A DNA stretch of 64,000 nucleotides from UBA7672 sp044224605 (GTDB lineage Bacteria; Pseudomonadota; Alphaproteobacteria; Caulobacterales; Hyphomonadaceae): assembly GCA_044224605.1 (NCBI GenBank), contig JBGAKC010000006.1, forward strand, positions 77,638 through 141,637. The letters are read 5' to 3'. The translations under genes and the position numbers were made by a program. Every line of letters begins with the position of its first letter. Position 1 is the stretch's first letter. The notes beneath the pieces are model-generated. The model saw nothing but the letters and a program-made list of their open reading frames with translations. It had not been told where the DNA came from and searched no databases. Below are positions 1 through 7,147 of this stretch, piece after piece.

Positions 1-1377
1 ACCGAGGCGGAAGACGTGCGCCTGCGCATTCTCGGCGCGCGCACGCTCGACCAGATCGACGGCCTTGAGCGCGCCAGGCTCGAAGGGCGCGGTCTCACGG
101 AAGACGCGCTGGATCGCGTGGAACAGGCGCTCAAGGAAGGCCTGAGCCTGTCCGCGGCCTTCTCCCGCTGGGTCGTTGGCGATGATCTGATCCGCAAGCG
201 TCTCGGCCTCGACCCCGAAGCCTACGACACAGATGGCGAAGCCCTGCTGCGCGCCCTCGGCATCTCGGCCCGCGAAATCGACGAGGCGCGCGTCGCTGTG
301 CAAGGCCGCCGCCGCCCGGTCTCCAACCCGAAATCGCCCCTCGCCCGCATCCTCGCTCGCGCCGACGGCGTCACCCCTGAAGCCCGCGTGCGCATGGCCA
401 AGGCGATCGCGCCCTTCCTCGCCCGCCAGCCAGTGGTCACCATCGCCACGGGCGAACAGTCAGACACCATGCGCATGACCGTCCACGCTTCTGTCCGCGC
501 TGCCATGGCGGCGGGCCTGGGCGTGCGCATCGAAGCCGGCCGTCCCGCCGTGGATTCCGAACTGCAGCACCGCATTGCGGAGGCCAAGCGCCGCGCCCGC
601 GCCCCGGTCGCCAGCGAGGCGCACGCTCCCAGCTTCACGCCCCGTCCCGAGCCGGCTCCAACGGCACATCCCCACGAGCACGACGAGGCTTATATCGCCG
701 AGCGCCGCCGCTTGCCGGACCGCCGCAAGGGCTACATCCAGAAGGCCACCGTGGGCGGCCACAAGGTCTACCTGCACACCGGCGAGTTCGACGATGGCGA
801 ACTCGGAGAGATCTTCATCGACATGCACAAGGAAGGCGCTGCCTTCCGCTCGCTGATGAACAACTTCGCCATCGCGATCTCCATCGGCCTGCAATACGGC
901 GTGCCGCTCGAGGAGTTCGTGGACGCCTTCGTCTTCACCCGCTTCGAGCCCGCCGGCGAAGTCACCGGCAACGACTCAATCCGGAAAGCCACCTCGATCC
1001 TCGACTATATCTTCCGCGAACTCGCCGTGTCCTATCTCGGCCGCGACGATCTGGCTGAGATCGAACATGTCAGCCATGACGGCTTGGGCGGCGGGGTGAA
1101 CGAGGGCGAAGAACCAACAGTTCCCGCACAGCCCGTCCGCCCGGAGCAGTTGATCTCGCGGGGCTTCAGCCGCGGCGTGATGCCGGACAACATCGTGCCC
1201 TTCACGGCGCGTCGCGTCGCCGAGCGCCTAGAGGAAACTGAAGGCGCGCCGATGACGCCTCAGCGTTCGCCAGAGTATCTCTCAGATGCATGCCCCACCT
1301 GCGGACACTTCACGCTCCGACCCGACGATGGAGTTGCTGTATGCGAAGCGTGCGGCGCGACGGTGCAGACGGCGTAG
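1..1377 (+). CDS. Class II (B12-dependent) ribonucleotide reductase-like protein, C-terminal part, TSCPD domain (5' end outside window)
   Basis: The reading frame is open from base 1, so this is the 3' part of a longer gene; the GTG at 16 is not its start. The strongest match is the block from about residue 235 to 350 (GYIQKATVGGHKVYLHTGE, FIDMHKEGAAFRSLMNN, FTRFEPAG, ATSILDYIFRELAVSYLG), which is the TSCPD domain at the end of alphaproteobacterial NrdJ. The extreme C-terminus carries two CxxC pairs (CPTCG and CEACG), as in the redox/zinc tail of NrdJ. The stretch before it aligns only loosely with the last part of the NrdJ barrel: the usual ISGAISKT-type loop is replaced by PFLARQPVVTIATGEQ. 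It may be a diverged paralogue or a stand-alone TSCPD protein; the active-site cysteines would lie upstream of the window. Confidence 0.75.
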   Translation, partial: TEAEDVRLRILGARTLDQIDGLERARLEGRGLTEDALDRVEQALKEGLSLSAAFSRWVVGDDLIRKRLGLDPEAYDTDGEALLRALGISAREIDEARVAVQGRRRPVSNPKSPLARILARADGVTPEARVRMAKAIAPFLARQPVVTIATGEQSDTMRMTVHASVRAAMAAGLGVRIEAGRPAVDSELQHRIAEAKRRARAPVASEAHAPSFTPRPEPAPTAHPHEHDEAYIAERRRLPDRRKGYIQKATVGGHKVYLHTGEFDDGELGEIFIDMHKEGAAFRSLMNNFAIAISIGLQYGVPLEEFVDAFVFTRFEPAGEVTGNDSIRKATSILDYIFRELAVSYLGRDDLAEIEHVSHDGLGGGVNEGEEPTVPAQPVRPEQLISRGFSRGVMPDNIVPFTARRVAERLEETEGAPMTPQRSPEYLSDACPTCGHFTLRPDDGVAVCEACGATVQTA

Positions 1378-1675
1378 GACTTACTGCGGCGCCTGCGACA
1401 AAAGCGGCGCGGTGACGCGAACGCCCGGCAAAAACTGCCTAGTTGCTGCGACAGCTTCAATCCGAACAAAGATGTAATGCATGTCGTCAGCGACATGCCC
1501 CAGCGGCGTTGGTATTTCAGTAACGGGTCTCGGTAATCCTAACAATTCGCACACCTAAAGACCGCCACTCCTACAAAAAGACGCCTGCAAACCGCCCCGA
1601 TTGAAACTCTTCTTTGGCGCGAACGTTGCTCACCTCGCGGCGTGTGCCGCTAACTGCACTGGGACATAGACCTTA
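1378..1675. other. Gene-free stretch after the RNR-like gene
   Basis: No convincing ORF is seen here. The only structure I notice is a perfect 8-bp inverted repeat (GCATGTCG, 4-base loop, CGACATGC) at 1479-1498, without a T-run. It could be a processing or termination signal for the upstream gene. The promoter for the two tiny ORFs that follow should lie here, but no clear -35/-10 pair stands out. Confidence 0.4.
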
Positions 1676-1741
1676 ATGGTACAGCGTATCGTTATCGCAG
1701 TCGTCGCGATCGGACTGATGGGCCTTTCGGTTCTGGCGTAA
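1676..1741 (+). CDS. Hydrophobic 21-aa micropeptide A (tandem pair)
   Basis: ATG at 1676, 21 codons, TAA at 1739. The product has a basic start (MVQR), a run of about 15 hydrophobic residues (IVIAVVAIGLMGLSV) and ends in LA right at the stop. It looks like a lone membrane helix, or a signal peptide with no mature part. A second ORF of exactly the same length follows five bases downstream and shares 13 of 21 residues. At the 11 conserved non-Met residues, 8 codons differ only at the synonymous third base, which argues for selection on the peptide. No known function can be assigned. The size and tandem layout recall type I toxin peptides of the Ibs kind, but no antisense RNA was identified. The nearest purine-rich site (GGGA) is about 11 bases upstream, so the start is not strongly supported by a ribosome binding site. 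Confidence 0.55.
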   Translation: MVQRIVIAVVAIGLMGLSVLA

Positions 1742-1746
1742 CCATC

Positions 1747-1812
1747 ATGATCGTTCGCATTCTCATCGCTGTCGCCGCCATTGGCGCCATGAGCCTCACG
1801 GCGCTGGCCTAA
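1747..1812 (+). CDS. Hydrophobic 21-aa micropeptide B (tandem pair)
   Basis: ATG at 1747, 21 codons, TAA at 1810. The peptide starts MIVRILIAVAAIG and ends TALA. It is the paralogue of the ORF at 1676-1741: same length, same R at position 4, same AxAIG core, same Met at 15, same terminal LA. The first ORF stops at 1741, so the two are probably on one transcript and may be translationally coupled. The LTALA end resembles a signal-peptidase site placed exactly at the stop codon. It may be a membrane micropeptide, a toxin or a regulator; function unknown. Confidence 0.55.
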   Translation: MIVRILIAVAAIGAMSLTALA

Positions 1813-1825
1813 GGCCTTAGACGCG

Positions 1826-1860
1826 CGGAAGCGGCCCATGGGCGCAAGCTTCCGGCTTTT
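1826..1860 (+). terminator. Possible intrinsic terminator after the micropeptide pair
   Basis: CGGAAGC at 1826-1832 pairs with GCTTCCG at 1848-1854 (7 bp, 15-base loop) and is followed by GCTTTT. It sits 14 bases after the second 21-codon ORF and is correctly oriented for it. The loop is long and the T-run short, so this is tentative. It also separates these ORFs from the convergent gene whose stop is at 1869. Confidence 0.4.
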
Positions 1861-1868
1861 CGACAGAG

Positions 1869-2432
1869 CTAGAGTTCGTCAGCTTCGGCGTGCGTCGGGG
1901 GCTCTGGCTGCTTGAGCCCTTCCAGCACCGCCTTGAAGCACGAGCAGCTCGACAGGTCCGAGCATGCCAGCGCCTCCAGGCGACCCAGTAGTCCCGCCGT
2001 CAGGATTTCCTGCTGGGGCTTGTCGAGCACCAGCGCCGCCAGCTTCACAGCCCTTGCCTGCGCATGCGTCAGGCGGATCGTCGTCTTGATCGGCTGTCCG
2101 TAGCTGTTGAGCGGCGCATAGCCCTGCTGTGGCCTTGCCGGGATCCAGCCCGTGTCCGGCTCGGCCGGATGGTGCGGCTTGGACTGCGGCCAGACCGCAG
2201 CAACATCCTGCAGCTTGACCTTCATCTCCTGGATGCCGGTTCCGGAGGCGTTCGAAGCCGCGGCAGGCGCCTGGTGCACAGCCTGCTGCCTGGCCGGGGG
2301 GGAGGCGGCGGCGGCCGGAACGACCGGCGGCTGCCACGGCTTCGATCCGAAAGACGGCTCCTGCGACGGCTTCGCTTCACCCTTGCGGGCAAGCATTCCG
2401 GCGGTCAGGGACGCAAACTGGGATGCTGACAT
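1869..2432 (-). CDS. Hypothetical protein, partner gene of orphan ParA
   Basis: A 187-aa product I do not recognise. Residues 1-115 are rich in Pro, Ala and Gln and look disordered. The C-terminal third looks folded: PIKTTIRLTHAQARAVKLAALVLDKPQQEILTAGLL has the look of a short beta strand plus two helices, as in ribbon-helix-helix-like folds, followed by a Cys-Ser patch (CSDLSSCSC). It starts 11 bases after the ParA gene stops, with GAGGG upstream of the ATG, so the two genes are almost certainly one operon. By analogy with other ParA systems it could be the adaptor or cargo-linking partner; that is inference from position only. Confidence 0.65.
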   Translation of the reverse strand: MSASQFASLTAGMLARKGEAKPSQEPSFGSKPWQPPVVPAAAASPPARQQAVHQAPAAASNASGTGIQEMKVKLQDVAAVWPQSKPHHPAEPDTGWIPARPQQGYAPLNSYGQPIKTTIRLTHAQARAVKLAALVLDKPQQEILTAGLLGRLEALACSDLSSCSCFKAVLEGLKQPEPPTHAEADEL

Positions 2433-2443
2433 CGGGCTTGCCC

Positions 2444-3451
2444 TCAGTGAGTGGGACGGCGGCCGAAGCTGCGGGCCTGTCGGCGATCCTGAACGCCTGT
2501 CGGCGGTCCGCGATCGGAGCGGCGCCGGTCGAGCATGTTGCGTTCAGCTGGCGGCGGGGCCTCGATCACGCCGCCTGGCGCGGCGCGAAGCGGAGCCTGC
2601 CCCTGCACGGCCGGACGCGGCGCGGCGGCCTGCCGGCGATCGATGGCGGCATTGGCCACCGCAATATTTGCCCAGGCCGGGAGATCGACATCCCAGTCCT
2701 CCTCCTCGTCGGAAGCAGGCGCAATGGCGGGCGTGTTGACGGCGGTCTCCGGCGTGAGCACGACGGTCGAGAAATCGGCGCGCGGCTTCTCGGCCCAGGC
2801 CTTGTCGAGGCCGCCATAAAGCTTCGCGAGACGGCCGCGTAGATACATCCACAGCGCCGTGATTTCCTGCGCCGACTTGGATTCCGGCTGTATGTCGCCA
2901 ACCGTGCGGCCGTCGATCATCGAGGCGGCGAAATCAACCCTGTGATGCAGGGTAACCGGCGCGACAACGCCGTGTTGCGACAGCGCGACGGCCGTCTCGG
3001 AGGTGATGCGGGCGCGCGGCGTTGCCGAGTTGACGACAAACACCAGTGCCTTGTTGAGGCTGTCGGCGATGTCGACCGTGGGGCCTACAGCGCGAAGATC
3101 GTGAGGGCTAGGGCGCGTCGGCACGACCACCAGGTCGGCGCGTTGCACCACGTGAGCGATCGTCTGGGTGACTGCCGGGGGCGTGTCGATGACGATCAGC
3201 TTGAAACCGATGCTCTTGAGGTGATCCAGGCAGGCGTCCAGCTCCTCGAGCGAGGCCTGCGCAAACGCCGGCGTGGAAGCCGCCCGCGCGTTCCACCACT
3301 TGGACAGCGACCCCTGCGGGTCAGTGTCGATGAGCGCCACCGGACCATCGCCCATGCGCTCCGCCTCGACGGCAATGTGCCCCGACAGGGTGGTCTTCCC
3401 CGACCCGCCCTTCTGGGACGCGAACACAACAACCCGAACGCCGTCCGTCAT
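2444..3451 (-). CDS. ParA/MinD-family ATPase (orphan)
   Basis: 335 aa. The deviant Walker A box ASQKGGSGKTT is at residues 10-20; Walker A' is LIDTDPQGS and Walker B VIDTPPA, all typical of ParA-type ATPases that use nonspecific DNA or membranes to position cargo. The ATPase fold ends near residue 210. After it comes a 120-residue Pro/Ala/Arg-rich tail with acidic (SDEEEDWDVD) and basic (DRRRSDRG, FGRRPTH) segments, unusual for plasmid-type ParA. No parB, parS array or plasmid gene is nearby, so this is an orphan positioning ATPase, not the chromosomal ParAB. It lacks the MipZ-specific motif. GGGAGAGGG precedes the ATG. Its only operon partner is the gene at 1869-2432. Confidence 0.85.
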   Translation of the reverse strand: MTDGVRVVVFASQKGGSGKTTLSGHIAVEAERMGDGPVALIDTDPQGSLSKWWNARAASTPAFAQASLEELDACLDHLKSIGFKLIVIDTPPAVTQTIAHVVQRADLVVVPTRPSPHDLRAVGPTVDIADSLNKALVFVVNSATPRARITSETAVALSQHGVVAPVTLHHRVDFAASMIDGRTVGDIQPESKSAQEITALWMYLRGRLAKLYGGLDKAWAEKPRADFSTVVLTPETAVNTPAIAPASDEEEDWDVDLPAWANIAVANAAIDRRQAAAPRPAVQGQAPLRAAPGGVIEAPPPAERNMLDRRRSDRGPPTGVQDRRQARSFGRRPTH

Positions 3452-3596
3452 AACCCTCTCCCGGCCTCAATCCCGAGGCTGCGCAGCAAGGCGCGGCTCT
3501 GGGACGCTTCAAGGGTGACGGCAGGCGTTTTAGCGCTGGCCTAGCGCGATGGTTAGGATTTGGGAGGCGGCGTTAAGAGGCGTGAACGTAAACGCA

Positions 3597-3635
3597 CCTG
3601 CGGCGGCAGTCCCCGGAAAGACCCGCCGCCGCAGG
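3597..3635 (-). terminator. Strong hairpin between the small membrane protein and parA-like genes
   Basis: An 11-bp perfect inverted repeat (arms 3597-3607 and 3625-3635, CCTGCGGCGGC and its complement) with a 17-base loop. It lies between two reverse-strand genes. On the reverse strand it is followed by TGCGTTTA, a weak T-tract; on the forward strand by CGTTTTC. Most likely it ends the aspS transcript. The rest of the gap 3452-3725 shows no ORF. Confidence 0.5.
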
Positions 3636-3725
3636 CGTTTTCAAGGTTTATGTACCCGCCGTAAGCATCGTTAACGCCGCGGACGCCAAACGAAGATTTA
3701 CTTCTTTTCTTGAGCGATGGCGTGG

Positions 3726-4043
3726 CTATCCGTGCGAGATGAGCCCTGCGACGGCAGTGACAAACAGTCCAAGGATTATCGGGAAGCTCACGAAAAATAG
3801 AACCCGCGCGATGCGGGACCATCGCGTGACGATGTCATCGTCAAGTTCGCAGTAACGGCCCGTGATCAACCAAATGAGGCCCCGAAAGCCATCGAATGGA
3901 TGGAATATATCCGGCGCAGCCAAAGCTCGACCTTGGCGCTTCAGATGCCGCACTCTCCAGTCCAGTCGGAGCACACTAAAGACATAAGCCATCACAACGA
4001 GCCAGACGACCAGAAGGACTACAGTGAATGTCGCTTCTGGCAT
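3726..4043 (-). CDS. Small inner-membrane protein, unknown function
   Basis: 105 aa with two clear membrane spans: residues 5-24 (FTVVLLVVWLVVMAYVFSVL) and 82-101 (VLFFVSFPIILGLFVTAVAG). Between them is a charged loop of about 55 residues. The gene begins 18 bases after the aspS stop codon on the same strand, so it is probably co-transcribed with aspS. I do not recognise the family. The ORF is supported by its hydrophobicity pattern and position rather than by similarity. Confidence 0.6.
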   Translation of the reverse strand: MPEATFTVVLLVVWLVVMAYVFSVLRLDWRVRHLKRQGRALAAPDIFHPFDGFRGLIWLITGRYCELDDDIVTRWSRIARVLFFVSFPIILGLFVTAVAGLISHG

Positions 4044-4061
4044 CGCCCCCGCCCGACTGCC

Positions 4062-5849
4062 TTACGCCTTCGGCTTCTCGTGGATCCGGATGCCCAGTTC
4101 CCGCAGCTGCTTCAGCGTCGCCTCACTCGGAGCGCCCATCAGGAGGTCCTGGGCCTGCTGGTTCATCGGGAACAGGGTGATCTCGCGCAGGTTCTGCACG
4201 CCGCAGACGAGCATGACGATGCGGTCCACGCCTGCCGCCATGCCTCCGTGCGGCGGAGCGCCGAACTGGAACGCGCGATACATGCCGCCGAACTGCGCCT
4301 CGACATCAGCCTTGCTGAGCCCGGTCAGCTCAAACGCCTTTACCATCGTCTCGGGGCTGGCGTTGCGGATCGAGCCCGACGCGATCTCGTAGCCGTTGCA
4401 GACCATGTCGTACTGGTACGCCTTCAGCGTCAACGGATCTGCCGTACCGTTCAGCGCCTCCAGCCCGCCCTGCGGCATCGAGAAGGGGTTGTGCGCGAAG
4501 TCGATCTTCTTGTCGTCCTCGTTCCATTCATAGAACGGAAAGTCGACAACCCAGCAGCACGCAAACTGGTCGAGCTGCGTCAGGTTGAGCTCCGAGCCAA
4601 CGCGGTTCCGCGCCTCGCCCGCAAACTTGTAGAACGCCGCCGGCTGCCCCGCGACAAAGAAGCAGGCATCACCAACCTTGAGCCCGAACTGCTGGCGGAT
4701 GGCTTCCGCCCGCTCCGGACCGATGTTCTTCGCGATCGGGCCCGCACCGCCCTCTTCGCCTTCGCGCCAGAAGACATAGCCAAGGCCCGGCTGGCCCTGC
4801 TGCTGCGCCCATGAATTCATCTTGTCGCAGAATGCACGGCTGCCGCCGCCCGGCGCAGGAATGCCCCACACCTCTACCTTGGCGTCCTTCTCCAGCATGC
4901 CCGCGAACACCTTGAAGCCCGATCCGCGGAAGTGTTCCGAGACGTTGCCCATCTCGATCGGATTGCGCAGGTCCGGCTTGTCCGAACCGTATTTCCGTAT
5001 TGCGGTATCATACGGAATGCGCGGGAATTTCTGCGTGACGGGCTTGCCGTTGCCGAACTCCTCGAACACGCCGCGCAGCACCGGCTCCATCGTGTCCCAC
5101 ACGTCTTCCTGTGTGACGAAGCTCATCTCCAGATCGAGCTGGTAGAACTCGCCCGGCAGACGGTCGGCGCGCGGATCCTCATCACGGAAGCATGGCGCGA
5201 TCTGGAAGTAACGATCGAAGCCCGCCACCATCAGCAGCTGCTTGTACTGCTGCGGCGCCTGGGGCAGCGCGAAGAACTTGCCCTGGTGAATCCTGCTCGG
5301 CACGAGGAAGTCGCGCGCACCCTCCGGCGAAGAAGCCGTCAGGATTGGCGTCGAGTATTCCGTGAAGCCGACCTCATGCATGCGCCTGCGCATCGAGGCG
5401 ATCACCTGCGTGCGCTTCACGATGTTGGCGTGCAGCGTCTCGCGGCGCAGGTCGAGGAAGCGATACTTGAGACGCACGTCCTCCGGATATTCCGGCTCGG
5501 CGAACACTGGCAGCGGTAGCTCTTCCGCCACTTCGGAGATCACCGTCATGTCCTTGACCTTGAGGTCGATGTCCCCGGTCGCCAGCGCTGGGTTTACGGT
5601 GCCTGCATCGCGCGCAACCACTTCGCCCGTCAGCGAAATGACCGACTCCACCCGGATCCGCTCCAGCTTGGCGAAATGGGGGTTGGAGGGCGTAATGACG
5701 CACTGGGTAATGCCGTAATGGTCCCGCAGGTCGATGAACAGCAGGCCGCCCAGGTCGCGTTTACGGTGAACCCAGCCGGAAAGCCGGACGGTATTGCCCA
5801 CATCACCCGCGCGCAGCTGGCCGCAAGTATGCGTCCTGTAAGCATGCAT
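4062..5849 (-). CDS. aspS: Aspartate--tRNA ligase (probably non-discriminating)
   Basis: 595 aa, the usual length of bacterial AspRS. Order: N-terminal OB-fold anticodon domain (GWVHRKRDLGGLLFIDLRD), class II catalytic core with motif 1 near RLKYRFLDLRR, motif 2 FRDEDPRADR, the bacterial GAD insertion (about residues 280-420), and motif 3 GVDRIVMLVCG near the end. It charges tRNA-Asp in the cytosol. His28 in GWVHRKRD and Gly83 in ARDAGTVNP are the type of residues seen in non-discriminating AspRS, which also loads tRNA-Asn for GatCAB amidation; E. coli AspRS differs at both places. Divergent from rnd across a 125-bp gap. Confidence 0.97.
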   Translation of the reverse strand: MHAYRTHTCGQLRAGDVGNTVRLSGWVHRKRDLGGLLFIDLRDHYGITQCVITPSNPHFAKLERIRVESVISLTGEVVARDAGTVNPALATGDIDLKVKDMTVISEVAEELPLPVFAEPEYPEDVRLKYRFLDLRRETLHANIVKRTQVIASMRRRMHEVGFTEYSTPILTASSPEGARDFLVPSRIHQGKFFALPQAPQQYKQLLMVAGFDRYFQIAPCFRDEDPRADRLPGEFYQLDLEMSFVTQEDVWDTMEPVLRGVFEEFGNGKPVTQKFPRIPYDTAIRKYGSDKPDLRNPIEMGNVSEHFRGSGFKVFAGMLEKDAKVEVWGIPAPGGGSRAFCDKMNSWAQQQGQPGLGYVFWREGEEGGAGPIAKNIGPERAEAIRQQFGLKVGDACFFVAGQPAAFYKFAGEARNRVGSELNLTQLDQFACCWVVDFPFYEWNEDDKKIDFAHNPFSMPQGGLEALNGTADPLTLKAYQYDMVCNGYEIASGSIRNASPETMVKAFELTGLSKADVEAQFGGMYRAFQFGAPPHGGMAAGVDRIVMLVCGVQNLREITLFPMNQQAQDLLMGAPSEATLKQLRELGIRIHEKPKA

Positions 5850-5974
5850 GGGGGCAAGACTCCTGCTTTTCCCGCGAAATCGGGGGGATTTGGCTTGATA
5901 GATCGGCGGGACAAGCGCATGTCGCCGTCAAGCTTGTCAATATCGGCCGGCGGCCGAATCGGGAGCCTGAGGTT

Positions 5975-7147
5975 TTGAGCGACGACGAGACCGGCGAGAT
6001 CCGGCTGATAACCGACACGGACGAGCTGGTCGCAGCCTGCAAACGCCTGTCCGAAGGCGATTTCCTGGCGGTCGACACCGAGTTTCACCGCGAAACGACG
6101 TACTGGCCGCAGGTCTGCCTGATCCAGGTCGCCAATGCCGATTACGATGTACTGGTCGACCCGCTGGCGCGGGGGATCGACCTAGCTCCCCTCGTTCATC
6201 TGCTGGCGGATGAATCGAAGATGAAGGTCTTCCACGCGGCCCGACAGGACCTCGAAATCTTCACGCGCCTTATCGGCCATACGCCCAAGCCGATCTTCGA
6301 CACGCAGATCGCCTCCATGGCCTGCGGGCTGGGCGACTCCATCAGCTATGAAAACCTCGTCAGTCGCGTGCTGAAGGGTACGGTCGACAAGTCCTCCCAG
6401 TTCACCGACTGGGCGCGCCGGCCGCTGTCGGAGAAGCAACTCCGTTACGCCCGCGGCGACGTCGTCTACTTGCGGAAGATCTACAAGATCCTGTCCGACA
6501 AGCTGGCCAAGCAAAACCGCACCGACTGGGTTGCCGACGAGCACGACGCCCTCCTCGATCCGGAAATCTATGCGTTCGAACCTGAGAGCGCCTGGAAGCG
6601 CCTCAAGATTCGGAAGTACCGCAACGACTATCTCGCCGTGCTGGCCAATGTGGCCGCATGGCGTGAGCGCGTGGCGCAGGAAACCGACAAGCCGCGCGGT
6701 CGCATCCTAAAGGACGACGCCATCCAGGAGATCGCCCAGCAGAAGCCGCGTTCGGCTGATGCGCTGGAGCGCATGCGCGCCGTGCCAAATGGCTTCGCGA
6801 AGTCGAAGCACGGTCAGGGCCTGATCCACGCTATCAATCAGGCGCTGGACGATCCTGACAAATACGCACCGGCAGTCGAACGGCCTGAGTCCTCAGGCCC
6901 GCCGCCCGGCGCGGTTGGTGAGCTGCTCAAGGTCCTGCTGAAGCAGGTAGCTGATGATGCCGGCGTTGCGACGCGCCTGATCGCCAACGCCGCCGATATT
7001 GAGCGGCTGGCCCGTGAAGCCGAGCCGGACATCGCCGCGCTGAAAGGCTGGCGCCGCGAACTGTTCGGGGAAAAGGCGCTGCGACTGAAGACCGGGAAGG
7101 TCGCGCTTGCCGCCAGTCCAAAGGGCGTGCGGATCGTCGAGGTCTAG
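5975..7147 (+). CDS. rnd: Ribonuclease D
   Basis: 390 aa 3'-5' exoribonuclease that trims tRNA and other stable RNA 3' ends. DEDDy residues are visible: Asp34 and Glu36 in FLAVDTEFHRE, the Asp in VFHAARQDLEIF, and the Tyr/Asp pair in LRYARGDVVYL. The region after about residue 205 fits the helical HRDC domain. The start codon is TTG with GGGAG nine bases upstream; no ATG fits as well in this frame. Its TAG stop shares CTAG with the stop of the convergent ppx gene. Confidence 0.95.
   Translation: MSDDETGEIRLITDTDELVAACKRLSEGDFLAVDTEFHRETTYWPQVCLIQVANADYDVLVDPLARGIDLAPLVHLLADESKMKVFHAARQDLEIFTRLIGHTPKPIFDTQIASMACGLGDSISYENLVSRVLKGTVDKSSQFTDWARRPLSEKQLRYARGDVVYLRKIYKILSDKLAKQNRTDWVADEHDALLDPEIYAFEPESAWKRLKIRKYRNDYLAVLANVAAWRERVAQETDKPRGRILKDDAIQEIAQQKPRSADALERMRAVPNGFAKSKHGQGLIHAINQALDDPDKYAPAVERPESSGPPPGAVGELLKVLLKQVADDAGVATRLIANAADIERLAREAEPDIAALKGWRRELFGEKALRLKTGKVALAASPKGVRIVEV

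Noticed and set aside
3452..3725. CtrA binding site upstream of the orphan parA
   Set aside because: Half-site-like words (GTTAAC, ATGGTTAG) occur, but no TTAA-N7-TTAA pair was found.
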